A stretch of 64,000 nt of DNA from Spirosoma sp. KUDC1026 (lineage in GTDB: Bacteria; Bacteroidota; Bacteroidia; Cytophagales; Spirosomataceae). Positions 42,640-51,815 of this stretch are shown one piece after another; the stretch's first letter is position 1, and every line of letters begins with the position of its first letter. The stretch spans positions 456,001-520,000 of the forward strand of contig NZ_CP056032.1 in the NCBI RefSeq assembly GCF_013375035.1, written 5' to 3'. The notes under the pieces were generated by a model that worked only from the letters and a program-made list of their open reading frames with translations, did no database searches and had not been told where the DNA came from. The translations under genes were made by a program, and so were the position numbers.

Positions 42640-43155
42640 CTACTGGAACGCTTTTGATTTCTTACTCAGGAAGGGCATCCAGCTTTGCTCCAGCGACCCC
42701 GAAAACTCCCGAAGGAAAACGAGGAATGTTGGTTTGAATGGTTTTTGCCGGAGGTTCATGTTGGCCTCTTCCGGGGTATAGTCACCTTTGCGAGAATTGC
42801 ACCGTTTGCAAGCGGTAGAAAGGTTATCCCAGCTGGTTTTACCACCACGGGACTTGGGCATTACGTGATCGAGCGTCAGCTCATCGGTTGTGCCGCAATA
42901 TTGACAGCGGTGTCCGTCTCGTTTGAAAATATTCTGCCGGGTAAGCATAACACCTTTGTAGGGCAAACTTACGTAGCGGTGGAGACGAATAACGGAAGGC
43001 ATCGGAAATTCGGCCGATACGGTTCGAAGCATGAACTGTTCTGATTCGGCCACGAGTTCTGCTTTGTCTAAATAAACCAGCAAAAATGCTTTTGGAACGG
43101 AGCAGATGCTGAGTGCACTGTAATCTTGATTTAAGACTAATACTTTCCTGCCCAT
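42640..43155 (-). CDS. HNH endonuclease-fold protein
   Basis: 171 residues from ATG 43155; the 16 extra residues of the open frame upstream do not look conserved. N-terminus MGRKVLVLNQDYSALSICSV, then the zinc-finger HNH domain: CQYCG, LTLDHVMPKSRGGKTSWDNLSTACKRCNSRKGD. The His-Asn-His residues and two Cys pairs are intact. This family is widespread and chromosomal in Bacteroidota; it is not linked here to a restriction system or phage, and its role is unknown. Own terminator downstream. Confidence 0.88.
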   Translation of the reverse strand: MGRKVLVLNQDYSALSICSVPKAFLLVYLDKAELVAESEQFMLRTVSAEFPMPSVIRLHRYVSLPYKGVMLTRQNIFKRDGHRCQYCGTTDELTLDHVMPKSRGGKTSWDNLSTACKRCNSRKGDYTPEEANMNLRQKPFKPTFLVFLREFSGSLEQSWMPFLSKKSKAFQ

Positions 43156-43227
43156 ATAGCGTTTGAATGCCTCTGTAAGGTAGCAAGTTACAGAGTTATC
43201 CACATACCCGCAAGAATTGTGGAAAAT

Positions 43228-43689
43228 TTAGTAACGCTCCCGCTGCATGTCTCGCTTGACGTCGCGCTCCTTGATACTATCACGTTTATCGTACAGTTTT
43301 TTCCCTTTTGCCAGCGCAATCTCGACCTTAGCGAAACCCCGCTCGTTTGTAAACATTCGGATAGGCACAATGGTCAGGCCCTGGTCCTTTAATTTCTCGC
43401 TCAGCTTTTTGATTTCCCGTTTTGTCAGCAGGAGTTTGCGATCCCGCAGGGGCTCGTGGTTATAGTGAGTACCTTCGTTATAGAGTGATATGTTCATTTG
43501 ACGAATGAACAACTCATCATTCAGGATCAGGCAGTATGCATCTTGTAAATTAACTTTTCCCTGACGCGCCGATTTAATTTCCGTCCCCGTCAGCACAATA
43601 CCGGCCGTGTATTTTTCCAGAAATGAATACTCGAACGAAGCACGTCGATTTCGGATGTCGACCTGTTTAACAATAGTAGCAGAAGCCAT
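43228..43689 (-). CDS. smpB: SsrA-binding protein SmpB
   Basis: 153 residues, standard length. SIGNATURE: NRRASFEYSFLEKYTAGIVLTGTEIKSAR, then LYDKRDSIKERD, and the basic C-terminal tail (KRDMQRERY) that enters the mRNA channel of stalled ribosomes. SmpB works with tmRNA in trans-translation; no ssrA (tmRNA) gene is in the window. A TACGTTTG -7 box at 43709-43716 (minus strand) is 20 bases upstream of the ATG. The HNH gene follows, 72 bases further. Confidence 0.96.
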   Translation of the reverse strand: MASATIVKQVDIRNRRASFEYSFLEKYTAGIVLTGTEIKSARQGKVNLQDAYCLILNDELFIRQMNISLYNEGTHYNHEPLRDRKLLLTKREIKKLSEKLKDQGLTIVPIRMFTNERGFAKVEIALAKGKKLYDKRDSIKERDVKRDMQRERY

Positions 43690-43708
43690 AATAATTCATC
43701 AAAGGCTA

Positions 43709-43716
43709 CAAACGTA
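43709..43716 (-). promoter_or_regulatory. Candidate -7 box for smpB
   Basis: Minus-strand TACGTTTG fits TAnnTTTG at a suitable distance from the smpB ATG. No good -33 TTTG. Confidence 0.45.
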
Positions 43717-43802
43717 GCCGGGTAAGAGCAGAAACGCCGGAAGAACAACAGAGGTTTATCCGGCAGCAAAAAATTAGTGTTTCCGGATCGTTCCTAAAAA
43801 CG

Positions 43803-43839
43803 ATTCCCCAAACAACCCGTATCAGGCTATTTGGGGAAT
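43803..43839 (-). terminator. Terminator after the OmpH/Skp-like gene
   Basis: A 10-bp perfect stem (ATTCCCCAAA/TTTGGGGAAT, 43803-43812 and 43830-43839) with a 17-base loop. On the minus strand a GTTTTT tract follows. Confidence 0.8.
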
Positions 43840-43860
43840 AGAGAACGAAAGTAAATTTTC

Positions 43861-44463
43861 TTACTTCTTCTTGTCAGCCTGTTTGGCTTTGTATTCTTTG
43901 TTCAGGCCGTCCAGGATTGGGGTTGTCCGATCAGCAGCCGGATCAGCAAACAAAATCCCGCCCCCTTTGGTGTAACCCAGTACAAATTCGTACTTGTTCT
44001 GCCCATTGATCTTCTTCAGATAGTCGTAGATCTGGTCGTACAGTTCCTTGTTTTTGTTCTGTTCTTCCAGCGCCAGGTTCTGGGCAGCCTGCTCGCGGTA
44101 GGCCATGATTCCCTGCTGTTCTTTCTGCAGTGACGCTTCAGTAGCGCGGCCCTGCTCCTGAGTCATGGTAGCTGCCCGCTGTTGGAAAAATGCTACTTTG
44201 TTCTGCAGGTTACGTCCTTTGGTTTCCAGCTCGTTTTCCAGTTGGAAACGCTTGCTCTCCAATACTTTCTGGGTATCCTTGAAGTAATCGTACTTAGTCA
44301 GCAGCGAATCAACGTTAACGTAAACAAGGGCACGGCCTTTTGCTTCGGCGGGTGTGGCAATGGGGGTCTCTTCTGAAGTTGGATGGGCTTTGAAGTGCAG
44401 ATAATACAGAACTGCTACGGCAATGGTCAGGATTACATTCAGAATTAAAGAGGCATTCTTCAC
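43861..44463 (-). CDS. OmpH/Skp-family periplasmic protein
   Basis: 200 residues from GTG 44463. A signal or anchor helix (SLILNVILTIAVAVLYYL) is followed by the OmpH/Skp domain: VYVNVDSLLTKYDYFKD, a long coiled coil (about 65-145, rich in Glu, Gln and Lys), then the conserved YDYLKKINGQNKYEFVLGY end. Skp-like chaperones guard outer-membrane proteins in the periplasm. The short Cys-free anchor may stay uncleaved, tethering it to the inner membrane. Confidence 0.88.
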   Translation of the reverse strand: MKNASLILNVILTIAVAVLYYLHFKAHPTSEETPIATPAEAKGRALVYVNVDSLLTKYDYFKDTQKVLESKRFQLENELETKGRNLQNKVAFFQQRAATMTQEQGRATEASLQKEQQGIMAYREQAAQNLALEEQNKNKELYDQIYDYLKKINGQNKYEFVLGYTKGGGILFADPAADRTTPILDGLNKEYKAKQADKKK

Positions 44464-44523
44464 GGGAAACAGATTAATTGGTTATGATCTATTTGACAAA
44501 GGTAACCGATTTAATCCTTATGA

Positions 44524-44880
44524 CTAATGTGCTGAGGCCTGATTTCCTGAAGCTTGTCGCACCAGATAGCCCGACATACCGGCTAATCCACCAATCAACC
44601 CGCTAAGCAGCGTAGTAACCAGCAGGGGTAACCCAGCCCCATCGGCTTTGAAAAGAAGCATCCCCATGCGACCCGTAAATATACCATCGGTATTGATGTG
44701 GATAAACAAAGCATACCCCAGCCATACAAGGGCCACCCCCATTAATCCCTGCAAAAACGCCCAGCCTGCTCCACCACTACGGGCGAAACAAACGGCGAAG
44801 GCAACAACAGCCAGACTCCACCAGGGCAGAAATAATTGAGCCAGTAAGCTCAGAAGGGCAATGGCAATAACCTGGATCAT
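44524..44880 (-). CDS. Small hydrophobic membrane protein, function unknown
   Basis: 118 residues with three or four transmembrane helices (VIAIALLSLLAQLFLPWWSLAV; LQGLMGVALVWLGYALFI; LPLLVTTLLSGLIGGLAGMSGYLV). The C-terminal Gly-rich helix is reminiscent of small channel or assembly proteins, but I recognise no family. It lies 12 bases from the penicillin acylase gene upstream, so it is probably cotranscribed with it. Confidence 0.7.
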   Translation of the reverse strand: MIQVIAIALLSLLAQLFLPWWSLAVVAFAVCFARSGGAGWAFLQGLMGVALVWLGYALFIHINTDGIFTGRMGMLLFKADGAGLPLLVTTLLSGLIGGLAGMSGYLVRQASGNQASAH

Positions 44881-44892
44881 ACGTGTGGTGGA

Positions 44893-47334
44893 TTAGTTCA
44901 GCGTTATTGTTCGGATAAGGCGCGGATGTTTATCCTGAGCCGATTGCAAATACAGCAATTCATTCAGTTGCCCGGTACGCCAGGTTTCGATCATATTCTG
45001 GTAATAAGGGCTACCCGGATTGCCCGATTGTCCGCCGGGGTAAACGCCATAGGCCCTAGGCTGCTTTCCGACAGCAACAATCATTCGCCAGGAGGGGCCC
45101 CATCGTTCCGACGTAGCATTGACAATGCCACTCCCTCCACCGATATCCAGGTTTAGTACACTGAACGCATCTAATCCCGGAATCAGGTGTCGAATATCTG
45201 TTCCTTTGTAAATGCTCCACGCCCATTCGGGACCAATGGGCCCTTTTTTCTTAGTCAGCGTATCACTGGCGGCTTTAAAACTTTGTGTTATTACGTCGGT
45301 GAGCTGTTCTTTCGCTGGTGTTTTGACATTGTCGAACCATGGCGCAGCTGGCGTTTTTTTTACCAATTCCAGCGTTCGGTCGAAAGTGGGGTAGCGCATA
45401 GGCTTAGGGCCTTTATCCTCAAAATCATCTTTCCAGACCATATCCATAAAAACGTTTACCCAGTTCTGAAAAATCGTCGGCCCAATCTCCCCCGCATCAT
45501 TATTATATCGCCAATTTTTTACTGTTTCCAGGACGGCATGCTGAGGAGGAGTCAGCTTTTTTTCATTCAGCAGCGGCAGAAAGACGGGTAAGGCATCGGC
45601 AGCCCGGAGATTGTAATTATCATTTTGCAGGGCGCGCATGCTGTCGATAGTTACCTGCTCCATCTCGGCTAATCGCTGGTTGATACGCCGGCCACGTTCG
45701 GATGGAGCAAACTCCCAGTTGATGTAATATGGGTAGCTTGGATCGGTAGACGACTGGTTAGCTGAGCTAACGAAGCCACGGGCTGGATTGCTCACGAACG
45801 GATTCTGATTAGGGGGTACGAAGCCCTGCCAGTCATTCGCGGGATCGGTACCGTCGAGCAGAAATTTACCCTGGTCTTTCCATTTCAGCGGAAAACGACC
45901 GTTCGGCGAAATAGCGATGTCGTTCTGATTGCTGGCAAAAATAAAATTCTGGGCGGGCGCTACGTAGTGTGACAGGGCCTCACGGTAATCGGCCATCGTT
46001 TGGGCCCGGTTGAGTCGATAAAAACAGGCCGTTTCGTCTGATGGCTCATGCGCAATCCAGCGGGCGGCATATCCTACCGGAATATTCTTCCGGAACGATT
46101 CCATGCCAGTGGTGTACACAACAGGGCCGTGATGGGTATAATAGACCGTATCGGTGATCACCGGCCTGCCTTTTACTTTGATTGTTTCGATACGGGTCCG
46201 AACGGATTTCCACTGGTTATCGTGCCAGTATGCCTTCCGCGATTTGTCCTGGAATTTGATGCTGTAAAAATCCAGGACATCGGCTCCTACGTTCGTGACG
46301 CCCCAGGCTACGTTTTTATTAAACCCAATAATAACGTGGGGGGCACCGGGCAACGTAGCGCCATACACGTTAACCGTTGGCGACACCAGCTGCATCTGGT
46401 ACCAGATCGACGGCAGGCTCAGGCCAAGATGGGGATCGTTCGACAGAATTGGCTGGCCCGTGGCAGATTTCTGCGCATCAACCGCCCAGTTGTTTGACCC
46501 AATCTCCGGGTGAGGTCGGTGTATGCCTATCTGCGGCACAGCCAATGCCATCGACTCACCAAAGCCTTTGTCTGCCGGGACTTTAGGGATCGGAACCGGC
46601 GTAAAATCCAGTTTTGTTCCAGTAGGAATAACAGGTGACTCCTGGGCTGGATAGTCTGGAAACAGATTGGCGGTAGTACCTGCCCCGTACTGACGGAACA
46701 CATTTGTCATCAACAGATCATCGGCCCCACTGGCCAGAGTACTGGTGAGTTGCTTCAGCAAGAGAGCGCACTTGAGAGGTGTCCACGGTTCTGGCGCGTA
46801 GCCCAGCAGTTTGTACTCAATCGGGTACTGAGCCGGTTTCAGGTGGCTGATCCAGGCATTGACCCCAGCAGTATAGGCGTTCAATACTTGCCGGGACGAC
46901 GGATCGGCCTGCATTTTTTTGAGGGTCTGTTCGGCACCGTACACCATCCCCAGTCGCCGGTTGAAGCGGTCCAGTTCAATGGCTTGTTCGCCTACCAGTT
47001 CAGCAATTCGACCCGCAGCCGCATGGGTCTGAAATTCCATCTGCCAGAGCCGATCCCTGGCCGTCAGGTAGCCCTGCGCGAAATACAGGTCGTAGTCGTT
47101 TTGGGCGAAGACGTGTGGAATAGCCAGATCGTCGAACACAATCGAAACCGGCGCTTTCGTGCCACCCAGCGTAATCGTTTGATCCTCTCGGGAAATCGTT
47201 TCTGCGTTTCGCCAGAAGCCCGTAAATGGACTTAACAAAGGGCCAAAAGCGGGGATTGCTCCCCAGGGGCGGTTAGCAGCCCAGATCAGCAATAGGGTGA
47301 TTGCCAGCGAAAGAGTAGCCTTTACGTAGTTCAC
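44893..47334 (-). CDS. Penicillin acylase family protein (S45 Ntn hydrolase)
   Basis: About 813 residues from GTG 47334, which puts a membrane or signal helix (ATLSLAITLLLIWAA) at the N-terminus; TTG 47361 is an alternative. Alpha chain, then the autocleavage site before the nucleophile Ser in EIGSNNWAV (residue 280 from the GTG; 289 from the TTG), then the beta chain. Further family segments are ILSNDPHLGLSLPSIWYQ and AYGVYPGGQSGNPGSPYY. Such periplasmic amidases cleave N-acyl amides, in nature often acyl-homoserine lactones or acylated peptides; substrate unknown. Confidence 0.9.
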   Translation of the reverse strand: MNYVKATLSLAITLLLIWAANRPWGAIPAFGPLLSPFTGFWRNAETISREDQTITLGGTKAPVSIVFDDLAIPHVFAQNDYDLYFAQGYLTARDRLWQMEFQTHAAAGRIAELVGEQAIELDRFNRRLGMVYGAEQTLKKMQADPSSRQVLNAYTAGVNAWISHLKPAQYPIEYKLLGYAPEPWTPLKCALLLKQLTSTLASGADDLLMTNVFRQYGAGTTANLFPDYPAQESPVIPTGTKLDFTPVPIPKVPADKGFGESMALAVPQIGIHRPHPEIGSNNWAVDAQKSATGQPILSNDPHLGLSLPSIWYQMQLVSPTVNVYGATLPGAPHVIIGFNKNVAWGVTNVGADVLDFYSIKFQDKSRKAYWHDNQWKSVRTRIETIKVKGRPVITDTVYYTHHGPVVYTTGMESFRKNIPVGYAARWIAHEPSDETACFYRLNRAQTMADYREALSHYVAPAQNFIFASNQNDIAISPNGRFPLKWKDQGKFLLDGTDPANDWQGFVPPNQNPFVSNPARGFVSSANQSSTDPSYPYYINWEFAPSERGRRINQRLAEMEQVTIDSMRALQNDNYNLRAADALPVFLPLLNEKKLTPPQHAVLETVKNWRYNNDAGEIGPTIFQNWVNVFMDMVWKDDFEDKGPKPMRYPTFDRTLELVKKTPAAPWFDNVKTPAKEQLTDVITQSFKAASDTLTKKKGPIGPEWAWSIYKGTDIRHLIPGLDAFSVLNLDIGGGSGIVNATSERWGPSWRMIVAVGKQPRAYGVYPGGQSGNPGSPYYQNMIETWRTGQLNELLYLQSAQDKHPRLIRTITLN

Positions 47335-47507
47335 AGGAACGGCAGAAACGTGGTGCTGCAAATTGCACGTTACGCGCTCATAAACAAAATTTTTGCGTGA
47401 AGCAGTCGCGCGAAGCAGTATAGTACACGACGGTGCTTCTTCACAAAACGGTAATTTGGCCGTTGGCGGATTGATTGTTTACCTTCGGATACTCATACTC
47501 AACTGTC

Positions 47508-48401
47508 ATGCTGTTCATCCGTTTCCTTGTTTGTTGTTTATCGCTGGTTATGGCTACACTCCCTACTGCTCCTTCCTTCGACGTACAGGGCCACCGGGGC
47601 TGTCGGGGACTAATGCCCGAAAACACCGTTCCCGCCTTTAAACGAGCTCTGGATGAGAACGTAACCACGCTGGAAATGGACGTCGTCATCAGCCGGGATA
47701 GGCAGGTAGTTGTCTCACATGACCCGTATATGAACGCCGATTTCAGCACCGATCCGGCGGGGAATCCAGTCGACAAAAAATCCCAGAAAGAACTGGTTCT
47801 TTTTCAGATGGATTATACCGACATCAAACGCTATGACGTAGGTGTACGGGGCAATAGCGCTTTCCCGGAGCAACAGAAACTTAGCACGTATAAGCCACTG
47901 CTCACCGAGGTGATTGCTGCTGCCGAAGCTTATCAAAAAGAGAGAAACCGGCCACCGGTTTCGTACAACATTGAGCTAAAGAGTGAACCGTCTGAGTACA
48001 ACAAAAGCCAGCCAGAGCCCGCTCTTTTCTGTGATCTGGTCCAGGCCATACTGCGTGATCAGCTCCCGGCCGGACGCATCACGATTCAAAGTTTTGACTT
48101 TGCGATTCTGCAACAATGGAAAAAACAGATAGACGCGGGTAAGTACCCCACCGTTCGGCTGTCGGCACTGGTTTCTAATTTACGAGGACCGGAGAAAAAT
48201 CTGGACGAGCTTGGTTTCAAACCTGACATTTACAGTCCATACCATAAGTTAATGACCAGAAAACAGCTTGACTATTTACATGAGCAGCATATTCAGGTTA
48301 TTCCCTGGACAGTTAATCAACGTAGTGATATGGAGCGTTTGAAACGTTGGGGTGTGGATGGTTTGATTACGGACTATCCAGACCGGGCCAAGGATTTATA
48401 A
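47508..48401 (+). CDS. Glycerophosphodiester phosphodiesterase
   Basis: 297 residues from ATG 47508 (the frame is open to 47475). Signal peptide LFIRFLVCCLSLVMA. GDPD motifs: QGHRGCRGLMPENTVPAF (two catalytic His/Arg region), LEMDVVISRDRQVVVSHDP (acidic metal ligands and the second His), NIELKSEP and the C-terminal VIPWTVNQ and GVDGLITDYPD. It hydrolyses deacylated phospholipid head groups in the periplasm. TTTG (47455-47458) with a 21-base spacer to TACCTTCG (47480-47487) may be its promoter. Confidence 0.93.
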   Translation: MLFIRFLVCCLSLVMATLPTAPSFDVQGHRGCRGLMPENTVPAFKRALDENVTTLEMDVVISRDRQVVVSHDPYMNADFSTDPAGNPVDKKSQKELVLFQMDYTDIKRYDVGVRGNSAFPEQQKLSTYKPLLTEVIAAAEAYQKERNRPPVSYNIELKSEPSEYNKSQPEPALFCDLVQAILRDQLPAGRITIQSFDFAILQQWKKQIDAGKYPTVRLSALVSNLRGPEKNLDELGFKPDIYSPYHKLMTRKQLDYLHEQHIQVIPWTVNQRSDMERLKRWGVDGLITDYPDRAKDL

Positions 48402-48471
48402 ACCAAGCCTTACCTTTACCTGTTTTTACACCAAATCCGGTTCTATGTCGGTTTATCTATAAATTGCCAGT

Positions 48472-50004
48472 ATGACTTTCCTCAACACCACGCTGAAATG
48501 GCTCCTAAAACGGCGTTTGCCGCGTATCGAGCGCATGATGACTCATCCCGGCGCGGTGCAGCAACAGGTTTTTTCGCAACTCATCCGGTCCGGACAACAT
48601 ACTGTCTGGGGGCGGCAGTACGGCTACAAGTCGATAAAAACCGTTCAGGATTTTCAGAAGCAGGTGCCGGTTTCGGGTTACGAAGAGCTATTTCCGTACA
48701 TCGAGCGGGTTATGAAAGGCGAGAACCGAGTGCTTTGGCCCTCGCCTGTTCGCTGGTTTTCCAAATCATCCGGCACTACCAACGCCCGTAGCAAGTTTAT
48801 CCCCGTCACAACCGAGTCGCTGGACGAGAGCCATTTTAAGGGTGGTAAGGACATGATGGCGATGTACATTGCCAACAATCCCGAAAGCCGGACTTTTGAA
48901 GGCAAAGGCTTGTCAATCGGCGGCAGCCTTCATGCCAACCCCTACAGCGTCAACAGCGCGGCCGGAGACGTATCGGCTGTCGTAATGAAAAACCTGCCTA
49001 GCTGGGCCCAATATATCCGGACACCCTCCATCGACGTCGCGCTCATGGACGAATGGGAAGCGAAACTCGATCGAATGGCAGAGGTTACCATGCATGAGAA
49101 CGTAACGAGCATGCTGGGGACGCCCACCTGGGGGCTGGTATTGATCGACAAGATTCTGGCTAAAACAGGCTGCTCAAATATTCTGGAGGTCTGGCCAAAC
49201 TTTGAACTGATGGTACACGGAGCCGTCAACTTCCAGCCGTACCGCAACTTATTTCAACACCAGGTTTTTCCCTCGAAAGGTGTTTTCTATCAGGAAGTTT
49301 ACAACGCATCAGAAGGCTTTTTCGCCATTCAGGACGACCTGAGTCGCATCGGCGAAATGCTGCTGATGCTGGATTACGGCATTTTCTACGAGTTTGTCCC
49401 CCTCCACGAAGCCGATCAGCCGTTCCCGAAAGCACTGACCATTGACGAGGTAGAACTGGACAAAAACTATGCCCTGGTTGTCTCGACCAACGGTGGACTA
49501 TGGCGGTATAAGATCGGCGATACGGTCCGCTTTACGTCGCTGTATCCGCACCGGCTCAAAGTCAGCGGGCGAACCAAGCATTTTATCAACGCCTTTGGCG
49601 AGGAGCTGATCGTCGACAACGCCGAGCAGGCCATTACCCGCGCCTGTGAACAAACTGGTGCCCGCATTTCGGACTATACCGCTGGACCAGTTTATATGGC
49701 AAACGGCGCCAACGGCTGCCACGAGTGGGTCATCGAGTTTGCCCAGGAACCGTATGATCAGCAAAAATTCGACAGAATTCTGGACGAAACACTCCGTCAG
49801 GTCAACTCGGACTACGACGCCAAGCGTTACCGTGATATGGTACTTAAGCAACCAATTATCCATACGGTACCCCGCGGAACATTCTACGCCTGGATGAAAC
49901 AGCGCGGCAAACTGGGTGGTCAGCATAAAGTACCTCGTCTGGCTAACACGCGGGAATACCTGGATGATATTCTGGGTAATTCACTGCTGCGCGCTAACCC
50001 CTGA
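48472..50004 (+). CDS. GH3-family acyl-adenylate/amido synthetase-like protein
   Basis: 510 residues, the usual length for bacterial GH3 proteins. Adenylation motifs: FSKSSGTTNARSKFIPVT (phosphate-binding loop), YNASEGFFAIQD, LVVSTNGGLWRYKIGDTVRF and the hinge region SGRTKHFINAFGEEL. Plant GH3 enzymes conjugate amino acids to jasmonate, auxin and benzoates; bacterial members have no settled substrate. The 3' end overlaps the convergent flavin reductase gene by 11 bases. Its neighbours give no pathway clue. Confidence 0.85.
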   Translation: MTFLNTTLKWLLKRRLPRIERMMTHPGAVQQQVFSQLIRSGQHTVWGRQYGYKSIKTVQDFQKQVPVSGYEELFPYIERVMKGENRVLWPSPVRWFSKSSGTTNARSKFIPVTTESLDESHFKGGKDMMAMYIANNPESRTFEGKGLSIGGSLHANPYSVNSAAGDVSAVVMKNLPSWAQYIRTPSIDVALMDEWEAKLDRMAEVTMHENVTSMLGTPTWGLVLIDKILAKTGCSNILEVWPNFELMVHGAVNFQPYRNLFQHQVFPSKGVFYQEVYNASEGFFAIQDDLSRIGEMLLMLDYGIFYEFVPLHEADQPFPKALTIDEVELDKNYALVVSTNGGLWRYKIGDTVRFTSLYPHRLKVSGRTKHFINAFGEELIVDNAEQAITRACEQTGARISDYTAGPVYMANGANGCHEWVIEFAQEPYDQQKFDRILDETLRQVNSDYDAKRYRDMVLKQPIIHTVPRGTFYAWMKQRGKLGGQHKVPRLANTREYLDDILGNSLLRANP

Positions 50005-50473
50005 TTAACTTTTTCTCGCGTAATAAAGCGAGCGTCATTACGTCCTTGTCGGAATTTGATACAACCTGCTTTAATACCTCGCAGACAAATAGTTCGTGGT
50101 CACCCGCGTCAACGGAGTGGAGCACCCGACACTGCGCGTAACCAATGGCTTCGGTCAGGTAAGGACAGCCACGATCGTCGAGCTTGTGCGGTAAGTTTTT
50201 GAATTTGTCCTTGTCCCGGCCAGACTGTTGCCCCAGTTTACGGATCAGTTTTGTCTGATCACTAGCCAGCAGGTTGACGTTCAGTAGACCACTCTCGCGA
50301 ACCAACTCAATCGTATAATCCGTCTTGTAAAGAGCAACAGACAGTACTTTGCCGCCCATATCGGTCTGCATCAGCCAGGTTACAATATTGGCGTTGTAGC
50401 GAGCTGGGTTCCCCGCAGCGGTCGTGATGCTATGAACATCGTAATTCTTATATTTTAAAAGTCGTTTCGCCAT
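49994..50473 (-). CDS. Flavin reductase-like (FMN-binding split barrel) protein
   Basis: 159 residues. The split-barrel FMN-binding fold is suggested by PARYNANIVTWLMQTDMGGKVLSVALYK, followed by GLLNVNLLASDQ and the C-terminal AGDHELFVCEVL, as in flavin reductase-like (DIM6/NTAB) proteins. No partner monooxygenase is adjacent. The role could be NAD(P)H:FMN reduction or another flavin-dependent redox step. Divergent from ispH. Confidence 0.82.
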   Translation of the reverse strand: MAKRLLKYKNYDVHSITTAAGNPARYNANIVTWLMQTDMGGKVLSVALYKTDYTIELVRESGLLNVNLLASDQTKLIRKLGQQSGRDKDKFKNLPHKLDDRGCPYLTEAIGYAQCRVLHSVDAGDHELFVCEVLKQVVSNSDKDVMTLALLREKKLIRG

Positions 50474-50484
50474 TTCCCCTGTCC

Positions 50485-50516
50485 TTTCTGTTCCCCGGCC
50501 ACAATGCTTACTTTTG
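50485..50516 (+). promoter_or_regulatory. Promoter of ispH
   Basis: TTTC (50485-50488, one mismatch to TTTG), a 20-base spacer and TACTTTTG (50509-50516). Transcription would start near 50523, 60 bases before the ispH ATG. Confidence 0.6.
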
Positions 50517-50585
50517 TGTCGAACGAAGGTCCGGCTGTCGGTGTTTTACCTACGTACGCCAATTATCCGGATTAGGTCCTGTCTC

Positions 50586-51815
50586 ATGAAATCTTTCGAT
50601 ATCCCAGCCTACTACCGAAGTAATATTATTACGCCCCTGAAGGAATTCAGGCGGAAACGCGACAAGCTGAAACGGGATTTCACCCCTACTCTACTCGATT
50701 TTGGTCCGATTCGTTTCTACGTAGCCCGGCATTTCGGCTTTTGCTACGGGGTCGAGAACGCAGTCGAAATTGCGTATAAAGCTATTGCCGAGAATCCGGG
50801 GAAGCGAATTTTCCTGCTCAGCGAAATGATTCATAATCCGGACGTTAATGCTGATTTACAGAGCCGGGGGGTACAATTCATTATGGATACTTCCGGCAGG
50901 CAGCTTATTTCCTGGGCAGAGCTGACACCAGACGATGTGATCATTATACCGGCGTTTGGCACGACACTCGAAACCCAGCAGCAGCTCAGTACCATCGGAC
51001 TGGACGTAGCAAAATACGATACGACCTGTCCGTTTGTCGAGAAAGTATGGAATAAAGCCGGGCAGATCGGGCAGAAAAACTACACCATTGTAGTGCACGG
51101 TAAACCCAGTCATGAGGAAACCCGCGCTACGTTCTCGCATAGCAAGGAAAATGGCGCGACGGTAGTGGTTAAAGATATGGCCCAGGCGCGTCGGTTAGCG
51201 ATGTATATCACCGCAGAGCTCTCTGCCGAGCAGTTTTATACCGAGTTTGCCGGACAATATTCGGCGGGCTTTGAACTCGAACGTGATCTGCAACGAATTG
51301 GTGTTGTTAATCAGACAACCATGCTGGCATCTGACACGCAAGGCATCGCCGATTATTTGAAGCAGGTCATGATTGATAAATACAGTCTGGCTCCTGACCA
51401 GGTCGACGCCCATTTTGCGAACACGCGCGACACGCTCTGCTACGCTACCAATGACAACCAGGATGCTACGTATGCGCTCCTGACGTACGAGGCTGATTTC
51501 GCTATCGTGGCGGGAGGCTACAATTCATCCAATACGTCGCATATTGTCGAATTATGCGAAGAAAAGCTCCCGACCTATTTTATCGAATCCGAGAAAAAGA
51601 TTCTCTCTGATACGCTGATCCGGCATTACGATAGCTCCAAGAAGGATGAAGTCGTTACTGAACAGTTCTTGCCTGCTACGCGTCCGATTTCGGTACTGCT
51701 GACCTGCGGAGCCTCCTGCCCCGACGCTGTTGTCGAAGGCATTATGCTGAAACTGGTCAGTTATTTTCCGGATGCTTTGTCCATCGATCAGGTTATGGTT
51801 CCCTTCAACGCTTAA
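50586..51815 (+). CDS. ispH: 4-hydroxy-3-methylbut-2-enyl diphosphate reductase, long form
   Basis: 409 residues from ATG 50586; longer open frame upstream is non-conserved. The three cluster-binding cysteines are in HFGFCYGV, DTTCPFV and TCGASCPD. The chain is about 100 residues longer than E. coli IspH: an N-terminal extension of 35 residues plus an insertion near 200-250, as in the long IspH of cyanobacteria, plants and many Bacteroidota. Final step of the MEP isoprenoid route (HMBPP to IPP and DMAPP). The stop abuts the convergent GHL10 gene. Confidence 0.95.
   Translation: MKSFDIPAYYRSNIITPLKEFRRKRDKLKRDFTPTLLDFGPIRFYVARHFGFCYGVENAVEIAYKAIAENPGKRIFLLSEMIHNPDVNADLQSRGVQFIMDTSGRQLISWAELTPDDVIIIPAFGTTLETQQQLSTIGLDVAKYDTTCPFVEKVWNKAGQIGQKNYTIVVHGKPSHEETRATFSHSKENGATVVVKDMAQARRLAMYITAELSAEQFYTEFAGQYSAGFELERDLQRIGVVNQTTMLASDTQGIADYLKQVMIDKYSLAPDQVDAHFANTRDTLCYATNDNQDATYALLTYEADFAIVAGGYNSSNTSHIVELCEEKLPTYFIESEKKILSDTLIRHYDSSKKDEVVTEQFLPATRPISVLLTCGASCPDAVVEGIMLKLVSYFPDALSIDQVMVPFNA

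Noticed and set aside
42640..43155. HNH protein as a homing or restriction endonuclease
   Set aside because: Stand-alone chromosomal gene between smpB and rpsA, no methylase, intron or phage gene nearby; looks like a housekeeping HNH family.
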